From: an uncultured Mycoplasmatota bacterium
Lineage (GTDB): Bacteria; Bacillota_I; Bacilli_A; RF39; UBA660
Direction: 5' to 3'
NCBI GenBank assembly: GCA_946494345.1
Contig: CAMMBX010000069.1
Coordinates: 1-6,221 of the forward strand
Length of the DNA stretch: 6,221 bases
Below are positions 1 through 6,214 of this stretch, one piece after another (within the stretch, counting starts at the first letter, position 1; each line of letters opens with the position of its first letter). The notes below the pieces were generated by a model. It saw only the letters and a program-made list of their open reading frames with translations, was not told the DNA's origin and ran no database searches. Both the position numbers and the translations under genes were made by a program.

Positions 1-68
1 TACTCAAAAGTTGCAGTTAATCTTTCAAAGTTGCATTTACCTTTTCAATTGACCCTTAAAATTTGTCA
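1..68. mobile_element. Possible terminal end of an IS21-family insertion sequence (partial)
   Basis: Repeated AAAGTTGCA units followed by TTCAATTGAC and a final CA at 67-68 resemble, from memory, the multi-repeat ends of IS21-family elements, which begin with TG and end with CA. The body (istA/istB) would lie off the left edge and no transposase is visible, so this rests only on the end pattern. Confidence 0.3.
7..39. repeat. Pair of 13-bp direct repeats with 20-bp period
   Basis: AAAGTTGCAGTTA (7-19) and AAAGTTGCATTTA (27-39) match at 12 of 13 positions, with a period of exactly 20 bp, about two helical turns. A weaker related stretch, TTCAATTGAC, follows at 44-53. Such spaced repeats suggest binding sites for one protein, for example a transposase. 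Confidence 0.6.
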
Positions 69-100
69 AAAAATAAATTCGCATAAATCTAATATTTATG
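68..100 (-). terminator. Weak terminator-like hairpin after the operon
   Basis: Downstream of the ASCH stop, the minus strand can form CATAAAT-ATTAG-ATTTATG (100-82, 7-bp stem, 5-nt loop), followed after 8 nt by a run of six T. The stem has only one G-C pair and the T run is displaced, so it is a poor intrinsic terminator. No better one is visible before the window edge. Confidence 0.25.
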
Positions 101-103
101 ATA

Positions 104-508
104 TTATTTAATATCTTCTTCATAATTCCAAATACCTAACTTTCCTTTAGCAAACAAGGGCTTATCTAATACTTCAATATCTTTTAAAATCCAAGCGTAT
201 CTACCAAGCTTATAATCACCACAAATCAACTCTAGCTTATCTTTCTTAATTTCATCTAAAAACTCTTCATCCATATAGATACAGTCTACTAAATTACATT
301 TACATATAATATAACCAAAGTTTAAAGTCTCTTCTTTAACAAGATTCATTAAGTCTTTATTATTCTTCCACACCTTAGGTATCTTAGTAGAACTGGCATG
401 AATATATAACTCTCCCCTATAATTAGTTTTAAAACTTCTTGTCTCTATTTTCTTTTTACCTAATTTTATTAAAGTTGCATATGGTTCTTTCAAACTAAGT
501 ACTTTCAC
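104..508 (-). CDS. ASCH-domain protein
   Basis: A 134-aa soluble protein made almost entirely of an ASCH domain, a PUA-like beta-barrel fold linked to RNA or modified-nucleoside binding; some members such as E. coli YqfB are small amidohydrolases. The sequence shows SLKEPYATLI (5-14), the ASCH signature GxKxxExR as G17, K19, E22 and R24, then NYRGELYIHAS (29-39) and GRYAWIL (102-108). It uses a GTG start overlapping the HAD stop (GTGA). The upstream AGGGTGAT (519-512) pairs with the 16S 3' end beyond the usual GGAGG core. An ATG at 515 is out of frame and stops at once, so GTG 508 is the start. It is the last gene of the operon. Position after an rRNA modification enzyme makes an RNA-related role attractive but unproven. 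Confidence 0.88.
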   Translation of the reverse strand: MKVLSLKEPYATLIKLGKKKIETRSFKTNYRGELYIHASSTKIPKVWKNNKDLMNLVKEETLNFGYIICKCNLVDCIYMDEEFLDEIKKDKLELICGDYKLGRYAWILKDIEVLDKPLFAKGKLGIWNYEEDIK

Positions 509-1308
509 TTCATCACCCTATTATATTCATAATAACGTTCTAAATATCTAATGACACCATCTTCATCATTGGTATCCGTTCTATCATCACATACTATTTT
601 AACTTCTTCTAAAGCATTTCCCATCGCTACACTTAAACCACAGTTAGCAAGCATATCAAGATCATTTAAACCATCACCAAAGCAAATAATATCGTCATTA
701 GCAATTTCTTCTTTAGTAGCAATTTTAGTAATAGCATTATATTTATTTGTATCAATATTACCTATTCTAATCCATTTTCTTTCTCCAAAAGAATCTTGCA
801 TAATAGAGGCTTTAACGCCATAAATTCTATTTAATAATCTAATAACATCATCATTCATCTCTTTATGTTTTAATTCCATAGTTATATCTATAATATCATC
901 TTTTTCTACTTGCTCTAATTCTTCTTCACTTCTAATCATTTCTGTTTCAATATTCTCAACAAAAATAGGTGAAAATCTATTATAATGAGAAGTATTACTT
1001 AAAGCTATGTATTTAGCAATATCTTCATCATATAAAGAGCATATTTTCTTTACGGCATCTTGTTCCATAATGCTAGCATAAACGATCTCATTATTATCAA
1101 AATCATAAATTAATGAACCGTTATTAGTAATAATATAATTAACAAAATTAGTACCTTCAATAGGAACTTTAGCAGCCCGTAGAGGCCTACCTGTAGCAAG
1201 AACTATAACGTTACCTTCATTTTTTAAGTTAGTTAAATATTCAATTGTTTCTTCACTACAGAATCCATCAGAACGTAAAAGTGTCCCATCCATATCCATT
1301 ACAATCAT
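505..1308 (-). CDS. Cof-type HAD-superfamily (HAD-IIB) phosphatase
   Basis: Mg-dependent cytoplasmic phosphatase of the Cof/YcsE group, which typically acts on sugar phosphates, FMN or related small phosphoesters; the substrate cannot be read here. Numbered from the chosen start (267 aa): motif I DMDGT (5-9, nucleophile D5, acid/base D7), motif II ATGR with T39, motif III Lys probably K189, and motif IV FGDGLNDLDM with D212 and D216. The large middle part (about 80-185) is the C2B-type cap, and the NDEDGV block near the C-terminus is typical of the family. ATG 1308 places motif I four residues from the N-terminus. An upstream in-frame ATG at 1356 would add a basic 16-residue extension but has no ribosome binding site. 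AGGAGG at 1333-1328 lies 19 nt from ATG 1308, which is unusually far. The gene ends in TGA, overlapping the next GTG start by 4 nt. Confidence 0.9.
   Translation of the reverse strand: MIVMDMDGTLLRSDGFCSEETIEYLTNLKNEGNVIVLATGRPLRAAKVPIEGTNFVNYIITNNGSLIYDFDNNEIVYASIMEQDAVKKICSLYDEDIAKYIALSNTSHYNRFSPIFVENIETEMIRSEEELEQVEKDDIIDITMELKHKEMNDDVIRLLNRIYGVKASIMQDSFGERKWIRIGNIDTNKYNAITKIATKEEIANDDIICFGDGLNDLDMLANCGLSVAMGNALEEVKIVCDDRTDTNDEDGVIRYLERYYEYNRVMK
512..519 (-). promoter_or_regulatory. Ribosome binding site of the ASCH gene (GTG start)
   Basis: AGGGTGAT on the minus strand ends 3 nt before GTG 508 and lies in the last codons of the HAD gene. It matches the GGTGAT extension of the Shine-Dalgarno sequence instead of the GGAGG core, and it decides for the GTG start. 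Confidence 0.6.
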
Positions 1309-1327
1309 TTTACTTATTATTCTTCTT

Positions 1328-1333
1328 CCTCCT
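1328..1333 (-). promoter_or_regulatory. AGGAGG ribosome binding site with unusual spacing before the HAD gene
   Basis: A full AGGAGG overlaps the DUF5680 stop codon. The next in-frame ATG (1308) is 19 nt away, well beyond usual spacing, while an in-frame ATA at 1320-1318 is 7 nt away. ATG 1356 lies upstream of the site and cannot use it. It therefore supports a start downstream of the DUF5680 stop without settling which codon is used. Confidence 0.55.
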
Positions 1334-1808
1334 ATTCTATTATACCTCCATGACATTTTAATTCATAGATTAACTTTTTATCTTTATATATCTGTTCAGT
1401 TCCTACAAAGTTTTCCATATCTCCATTTACGTTAAAGGTATAAAGATAATCATCGTTTATAATTTTTTTAGGTCCTCTAATAGGAATAACACTGTTATCT
1501 TCTTCTACCCTCATAAGGGCAACTCTTAAGACTTTGTCCATTACTTCTTCAGTTAGACTATCATCTAAAGTAACTCCATAATAGTTCATACCCCAAATGA
1601 TATTATCATTATAATACACTACTTCTTCACCCATGAATTTAACTTTCCCAAAATAAGTATCGTGATAAGTAAAGTTTCCATCTTTAAATTCATAATCTTT
1701 TGAGTTCAATCTACTAGATAAAACTTTAGGAGCATCACTATTAGCATAAGTTCCCTTCTTAGCTTTTATTAAAAATTCTAAAAATTCTTTACTATTAATC
1801 ATTATCAT
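1332..1808 (-). CDS. Stand-alone DUF5680-domain protein of unknown function
   Basis: A 158-aa soluble protein with no signal peptide or membrane segment. From memory of the family it matches DUF5680, a domain often found behind an XRE-type helix-turn-helix in Firmicutes. Recognisable family-like blocks are FLIKAKKGTYA (12-22), SSR (31-33), YHDTYFG (48-54), GEEVVYY (60-66), IWGMNYYG (71-78), IRGP (110-113), the NGDMENFVGTEQI region (128-140) and YELKCHGG (148-155). These aromatic and Gly-rich blocks suggest a small beta-rich fold. No DNA-binding domain precedes the DUF here. Biochemical function is unknown. Start ATG 1808 lies 4 nt after GGAG; the in-frame ATG at 1802 is 10 nt from the same GGAG and would remove only two residues. 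The start overlaps the pseudouridine synthase end by 14 nt. Confidence 0.85.
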   Translation of the reverse strand: MIMINSKEFLEFLIKAKKGTYANSDAPKVLSSRLNSKDYEFKDGNFTYHDTYFGKVKFMGEEVVYYNDNIIWGMNYYGVTLDDSLTEEVMDKVLRVALMRVEEDNSVIPIRGPKKIINDDYLYTFNVNGDMENFVGTEQIYKDKKLIYELKCHGGIIE

Positions 1809-2694
1809 TACTCTCCAAACTCTTTAAATAATCTAAAAACTCTTTAGGAGGAACTTGCTCAAAATATAACTCTTGACCAGTAATGGGATGAATAAATCTA
1901 ATACTTTTAGAGTGTAACATTTGTCCAAACTCAGTTGTATTCTTATGATTACCATATAAAGGGTCATTACTAACTGGATGTTTAATGTAGTTAAGATGTA
2001 CTCTTATTTGATGAGTTCTACCTGTCTCTAAAATACATTCTATTAAGGTATTATTCTTAAATCTTTTTAAGATTCTAAAGTTAGTTATTGCTTCTTTACT
2101 ATTATGAGCAGTAACAGCTTGTTTTTGTCTATTATTTTCATCTCTTCCAATAGGCGCATCGATAGTACCTGTATCATGCAATATTACGCCATCTACTATA
2201 GCAAGATAATGTCTTTCTATCTTTTTATTTTTAATCATATCACTTAGTAGTTCCATGGTTTTAGCATCTTTTGCAACTACCATTAGGCCACTAGTATCTT
2301 TATCAAGACGATGAACAATACCTGGTCTAAATGTTCCATCCCTACTTACTTTAGAGTGATAAATAAGGGCATTAACTAAAGTATCTGTAACATGACCTGG
2401 GGCAGGATGAACAACTAGCCCACTTTGTTTATTTATAATTATTAAGTATTCATCTTCATAAACAATATCAAGAGGAATGTTAGTAGGTTCAAGTTCATCA
2501 AAGTTAACTTCTTCATCAATGTTTACTTCAATAACATCACCTATCTTAACTTTATAACTGGCATTTTTTTCTTTACCATTAACAAGTACTTTAGATTCAC
2601 TTATGAGTTTAGATACTCTACTTCTAGATAAATCACTATTACTAGCAATAAAAGTGTCTAGTCTTACTCCTTCACTATTTACTTCTAACTTCAT
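1795..2694 (-). CDS. rluD: RluA/RluD-family 23S rRNA pseudouridine synthase (YlyB-like)
   Basis: Converts uridine to pseudouridine in structured RNA, most likely large-subunit rRNA, in the cytoplasm. The N-terminal S4 RNA-binding domain (about 1-60) starts with the RLDTF signature at 11-15. The catalytic domain (about 75-290) carries GIVHRLDKDTSG (125-136), in which D131 is the catalytic Asp by homology to HRLD of RluA. It also has HPAPGH (96-101), GRTHQIRVHL (225-234) and the HPVSNDPLYG block (239-248). The 299-aa length is typical of the RluD group. The start has AAGAGG (2708-2703) 8 nt upstream, within the end of lspA, and the gene end overlaps the DUF5680 gene by 14 nt. Family and fold are secure. 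The exact target uridines cannot be read from sequence, so rluD means family membership here; ylyB would fit equally well. Confidence 0.93.
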   Translation of the reverse strand: MKLEVNSEGVRLDTFIASNSDLSRSRVSKLISESKVLVNGKEKNASYKVKIGDVIEVNIDEEVNFDELEPTNIPLDIVYEDEYLIIINKQSGLVVHPAPGHVTDTLVNALIYHSKVSRDGTFRPGIVHRLDKDTSGLMVVAKDAKTMELLSDMIKNKKIERHYLAIVDGVILHDTGTIDAPIGRDENNRQKQAVTAHNSKEAITNFRILKRFKNNTLIECILETGRTHQIRVHLNYIKHPVSNDPLYGNHKNTTEFGQMLHSKSIRFIHPITGQELYFEQVPPKEFLDYLKSLESNDND

Positions 2695-3154
2695 ACTTCT
2701 TACCTCTTTCTTTTAATATTTCTTTAATTATAACAATAACTATTCCTACCACTATTAATATATCAGCTAGATTAAAGATGGGATAGTTGTATCCTAATAT
2801 TTTAAATGATAAATAATCAACTATATAGCCATCTAGTAGTCTATCGACAAGATTACCAAGAAGTCCTGCAAGGGCTAAAGAATAACCTATGCAAAGTATT
2901 CTATCATCTAAATTATTTTTTAACTCATAGATAATAAAAGCTAAACATAAAAGAGCGATTAAAATTAATAAATAGGTCCTACTTGCAAATAAACTAAAAG
3001 CTGCTCCATCATTTAAAACATAAGTTAGAGAAAAGAAATTATCTATAATATTAATAGTTGTTAGATAACTGCTAACTAAATATTTTAGACCTAAATCTAT
3101 TCCTAACAAAACTCCAACTAATATAACTGATAACATAATATTACTCTTCTTCAT
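2675..3154 (-). CDS. lspA: Lipoprotein signal peptidase (signal peptidase II)
   Basis: Membrane aspartic protease that cuts the signal peptide from diacylglyceryl-prolipoproteins just before the lipidated Cys, after Lgt acts. At 159 aa it has the normal family length, with four hydrophobic segments (about 7-30, 58-77, 85-103 and 125-144). All family motifs are present: D20 and K24 in helix 1, NDGAAFS (48-54), GNLVDR (100-105), VDYLSF (112-117) and FNLAD (127-131). By spacing from R105 and N128, the catalytic dyad corresponds to D113 and D131. The ATG lies inside the end of dnaE and has AAGGAG (3165-3160) 5 nt upstream, so translation is probably coupled to dnaE. The stop is 20 nt inside the following pseudouridine synthase gene. 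The lspA-rluD order is common in Firmicutes (lspA-ylyB in B. subtilis); having dnaE directly upstream is less familiar. Confidence 0.97.
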   Translation of the reverse strand: MKKSNIMLSVILVGVLLGIDLGLKYLVSSYLTTINIIDNFFSLTYVLNDGAAFSLFASRTYLLILIALLCLAFIIYELKNNLDDRILCIGYSLALAGLLGNLVDRLLDGYIVDYLSFKILGYNYPIFNLADILIVVGIVIVIIKEILKERGKKYEVRSK

Positions 3155-6101
3155 TTTCTCTCCTTATATACTCAACTTTGCTAACTACTAATTGTAATTC
3201 ATCATATCTTTTTTCAACTGTTCCTGTAAATAGGCAAATATCACCCTTTTTAATATCCATATTATTTTTATATACTCTAGGGAAAAGAATAAAATCAAGA
3301 GATGCTGTTTCATCACTAGCAGTTACAAAAGCCATATCTTCATTCTTTTTCGTTTTAATGGCTTTAACTTTTTCTACCATTACCATGATATTTACTATTC
3401 TATTAAAGTAATTACCAATATTATTAATACTAACAATGTTTTGATATTTACTTTTATATGCTGTAACAGGATGATTACTAATATAAAAGCCAAAGCAAGC
3501 TTGTTCTTGTTCAAGCAAGATGCTATTAGGGAATTCATTAGTAATGATTATTTCTGGCTTTAATACTAAGCTTTCATCTAAATCAATAGTTAAGGTACCA
3601 TAATTAATAAGACTATCTAAATTAGTAATAAGTGTTTTCTTATTATAACCTAAATTTCTAAAACAGTCTGATAGTATTAAAGTTTCTAATTGCTTCTTAG
3701 TAACACCTGCTCTAACCAGTTTAGAAAAAGCTTCATATATATTAGTAAACTCTTTATCTCTTGCTTTTAATATTAAACTAGAAACACTTGTTCCTACTCC
3801 TTTAATAGTAGAAAAAGGAAAGATTGTATTATTATTATGAATAATAAACTTATTAAAGCTTTTATTGATATCAGGCTTTAAAACTTTTAAATTATGGCTT
3901 CTTATCTCTCTTAAATATTCTTGCATCTTTGATATGGCTCCAATAACATTATTAAGTAAGTTAGCATAAAACTCTAATTTATAATGAACTTTTAAGTAAG
4001 CCATTTTATAAGCGACAAGGGAATAGGCAACAGCATGAGATTTATTAAAACCATAACCGGCAAATTTTAGAATGCTGGCAAAAATAGTTTTAGAAGTTTT
4101 TTCATCATGACCTAAGGATTTTGACTTTTCTAAGAATTTAGATTCTTCATTCTTTAAAACGTCTACTTTTTTCTTACTAATCGCTCGTCTTAGTATATCC
4201 GCTTCTCCTAAAGTATAACCAGCATATATATGAGCGACTTGCATTATCTGTTCCTGATAAATCATAATACCATAAGTATCTTTTAATACTTCTTCTAAAG
4301 ACTTATCTTGATAAATGACTTTCTCTTTTCCTTCTTTTCTTGCTATATATAAATCAATATTTTCTGCAGGTCCAGGTCTAAATAAAGCGATCGCTGCTAC
4401 TAAATCATTGAAATTACTAGGTTTAAGCTTTCGTAAGAAATTTCTCATACCACTAGATTCAAACTGAAAGATACCACTGGTATCACTTCTTGTAAATAAG
4501 TCATACGTTTCTTTATCATCTAAAGGAATATTATTAAAATCTATTTTTATACCTTTATTTTTCAAAACAGTATCTAGGCAATTCATAATAATAGTAAGAT
4601 TTCTGATACCAAGGAAATCCATTTTTAAAAGTCCTAATTCTTCTAAATAATTCATAGAATATCCTGTTAAATACATATCATCATTCTTAGTAAGTGGTAT
4701 TACTTCATCTAAGTCTTTCTTACACATAACAATACCGGCAGCATGTGTTCCAATCTGTCTTGGAAAGCCTTCTAAAATACATGCTACTTTGTAAACTTTT
4801 TTTAAAGTTTCATCACTGTTTATATATTCTTTAAAATTAATATTTTCATTAAAGAAGTCAGTTAGTTTCTTATGGGACATAACAGGAATATAAGAAGTTA
4901 GTTTATCTACTTTATATAAAGGAACACTAAAAATACGAGAGACATCTCTTAGAACTTGTTTTGCAGCAAGGGTAGCAAAGGTAACAATACCAGAGACTCT
5001 TTTTTTACCATATTTATTAGTAACATAGTTAATAATATCATCTCGATAGATATCAGGAATATCTGTATCAATATCAGGCATAGTCTTACGTTCAGGATTT
5101 AAGAACCTTTCAAATAGTAAATTATATTGTAATGGGTCTATTTCTGTTATACCTAAAGAATATGCTACTAAACTTCCCGCTGCACTTCCTCTACCAGGGC
5201 CTACTAGTATGCCTTTCTTTTTAGCATATTTAATAAAATCATAAACAACTAAAAAGTAGTTAGCAAAACCCATTTCATTAATAATATTAAGTTCATAACT
5301 CAATCTATCAAGATAAGCCTTAGTAACGTTATTATTTAATCTTTTGGATAGACCTGCTTTAGCAAGACTCATTAAATAAAGAGATGAATCTACTCCCTTA
5401 GGGCACTCATATATAGGTAGTAATAAACTAGGTTTAGGAAATTCTAAATTACAGTCATCCACTATTTTTAAGGTATTAAATAATCCTATATTATCATAAG
5501 TATTGATAATATCACTTACTTCTAATGACTTATCTAATATATCATAGGTAATATTATCATTTAAGGTTTTACCATCTCTAATTAGATAAAGATATTTTAA
5601 ATAATCACTATCTTCTTTTGTCTTATATAAGCATGGCTTTAAATAAACTACATTCTTAGTAATAACTAAAGACTCTTCTTCCTCTATTTTATTACTAAAG
5701 CCAAGATAAATATCGTTAAACTTATCCTTATATTCTAAATAAAAGTTTTTACTATTAAAAGGTATTAAGATAAAAAGATTATCTTTATATTTAATAATAT
5801 CTTCTATTTTTAATGTATTATCATTTTGAAGGGTACATATTTTAATTAGATTTAGATAACCTTGATAATTTTTTATATATAGTAGTATTTTATAATTATT
5901 GATGGAAACTTCTAAGCCAATGACTGGTTTTATTTTCTTAGCAGTGCATTTTTTGATAAATTCCATAGTTCCATACATATTATCATCACAAAGAATGGCA
6001 CTATTTCTATTATTTTTTATATTATAATCTATAATATCATCAATTGTTAAAAGGCTACTTAATAGAGAGTAATTACTTTTAACATATAATAAGTTATACA
6101 T
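3141..6101 (-). CDS. dnaE: DNA polymerase III alpha subunit, short Gram-positive DnaE type
   Basis: C-family replicative DNA polymerase that extends primers at the replication fork in the cytoplasm. The 986 residues begin with a PHP domain (about 1-200) whose usual histidine metal ligands are replaced (YVKSNYSLL near 6-14, CDDNMYG at 38-44). The palm follows, with GPGRGSAAGS at 301-310 and PDIDTD at 342-347 (catalytic D343 and D345); the third catalytic Asp is D495 in KMDFLG. Further family blocks are QIGTHAAGIVM (449-459), FRPGP (574-578), YQEQIMQVA (615-623) and GYGFNKSHAVAYS (682-694). A helix-hairpin-helix with IKGVG (766-770), the GFYISNHP block (871-878) and an OB fold (about 902-975) complete it. 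It is shorter than B. subtilis DnaE (about 1115 aa) and E. coli DnaE (1160 aa). The ATG follows AAAGGAG with 9 nt spacing. In low-GC Firmicutes this type usually works beside PolC, which is not in the window. First gene of the operon; its end overlaps lspA by 14 nt. Confidence 0.97.
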   Translation of the reverse strand: MYNLLYVKSNYSLLSSLLTIDDIIDYNIKNNRNSAILCDDNMYGTMEFIKKCTAKKIKPVIGLEVSINNYKILLYIKNYQGYLNLIKICTLQNDNTLKIEDIIKYKDNLFILIPFNSKNFYLEYKDKFNDIYLGFSNKIEEEESLVITKNVVYLKPCLYKTKEDSDYLKYLYLIRDGKTLNDNITYDILDKSLEVSDIINTYDNIGLFNTLKIVDDCNLEFPKPSLLLPIYECPKGVDSSLYLMSLAKAGLSKRLNNNVTKAYLDRLSYELNIINEMGFANYFLVVYDFIKYAKKKGILVGPGRGSAAGSLVAYSLGITEIDPLQYNLLFERFLNPERKTMPDIDTDIPDIYRDDIINYVTNKYGKKRVSGIVTFATLAAKQVLRDVSRIFSVPLYKVDKLTSYIPVMSHKKLTDFFNENINFKEYINSDETLKKVYKVACILEGFPRQIGTHAAGIVMCKKDLDEVIPLTKNDDMYLTGYSMNYLEELGLLKMDFLGIRNLTIIMNCLDTVLKNKGIKIDFNNIPLDDKETYDLFTRSDTSGIFQFESSGMRNFLRKLKPSNFNDLVAAIALFRPGPAENIDLYIARKEGKEKVIYQDKSLEEVLKDTYGIMIYQEQIMQVAHIYAGYTLGEADILRRAISKKKVDVLKNEESKFLEKSKSLGHDEKTSKTIFASILKFAGYGFNKSHAVAYSLVAYKMAYLKVHYKLEFYANLLNNVIGAISKMQEYLREIRSHNLKVLKPDINKSFNKFIIHNNNTIFPFSTIKGVGTSVSSLILKARDKEFTNIYEAFSKLVRAGVTKKQLETLILSDCFRNLGYNKKTLITNLDSLINYGTLTIDLDESLVLKPEIIITNEFPNSILLEQEQACFGFYISNHPVTAYKSKYQNIVSINNIGNYFNRIVNIMVMVEKVKAIKTKKNEDMAFVTASDETASLDFILFPRVYKNNMDIKKGDICLFTGTVEKRYDELQLVVSKVEYIRRENEEE

Positions 6102-6110
6102 CTAATCACT

Positions 6111-6117
6111 CTCCTTT
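6111..6117 (-). promoter_or_regulatory. Ribosome binding site of dnaE
   Basis: AAAGGAG on the minus strand, 9 nt before the dnaE ATG; the following GTGAT extends the pairing potential with the 16S 3' end. It fixes the dnaE start at 6101 and may form the very 5' end of the mRNA. Confidence 0.8.
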
Positions 6118-6122
6118 CTTCT

Positions 6123-6151
6123 TTTATATCATACAAACGTATGCGAGTCAA
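6123..6151 (-). promoter_or_regulatory. Sigma-A-type promoter of the dnaE operon
   Basis: On the minus strand, TTGACT (6151-6146, 5 of 6 matches to the -35 consensus) is followed by exactly 17 bp and TATAAA (6128-6123, 5 of 6 matches to the -10). It lies just upstream of dnaE. Transcription should start about 7 nt further on, near 6116-6118, giving a leader of only about 15-17 nt that begins at or inside the ribosome binding site. It is the only convincing promoter I find for the six genes. Confidence 0.75.
6130..6143. promoter_or_regulatory. Palindrome in the dnaE promoter spacer, candidate operator
   Basis: CATACAAACGTATG is a perfect inverted repeat (arms CATAC and GTATG, 4-nt centre) lying wholly between the -35 and -10 of the dnaE promoter. 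A repressor bound here would block RNA polymerase. The ACN4GT core resembles the layout of the Firmicute LexA box (CGAACN4GTTCG), but the arms differ, so the regulator is unknown. A 5-bp-arm palindrome can also occur by chance. Confidence 0.35.
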
Positions 6152-6205
6152 CATAATTTGGAGATTTTATTGTTAAACATTAGTTAAAATGATACCGATT
6201 TATAA

Positions 6206-6214
6206 TGTGGATAA
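6206..6214 (-). promoter_or_regulatory. DnaA box (exact TTATCCACA)
   Basis: The minus strand reads TTATCCACA, an exact match to the strong DnaA-binding consensus, preceded by TG as in many high-affinity sites. It sits about 55 bp upstream of the -35 of the dnaE promoter. In the window it is single, so it looks more like a regulatory or titration site than part of an origin. Binding is not shown by sequence alone. Confidence 0.5.

Noticed and set aside
471..480. Third copy of AAAGTTGCAT matching the left-edge repeats
   Set aside because: It lies in conserved ASCH codons (around YATLI) with no 20-bp partner, so it is best explained by chance.
520..525. Minus-strand TATAAT before the ASCH gene as an internal promoter
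   Set aside because: No -35 match at the right distance (GATATT); it is part of HAD codons.
551..823. 90-aa plus-strand ORF
   Set aside because: It is antisense to the HAD gene's conserved motif IV region, with Ser/Leu-rich low-complexity composition and no ribosome binding site; a shadow ORF.
1339..1344. Minus-strand TATAAT before the HAD gene as an internal promoter
   Set aside because: The sequence 17 bp upstream is TATGAA, not a -35, and the hexamer falls in coding sequence.
3178..3411. 77-aa plus-strand ORF
   Set aside because: Antisense to the DnaE OB-fold region; no recognisable domain or start signal.
3497..3518. CTTG/CAAG-rich inverted repeat
   Set aside because: Short arms inside dnaE codons for the LEQEQACFGF block; no evidence of function.
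6201..6206. Plus-strand TATAAT as a divergent -10 box
   Set aside because: No acceptable -35 at 16-18 bp upstream; the hexamer is common in AT-rich DNA and partly overlaps the DnaA box.
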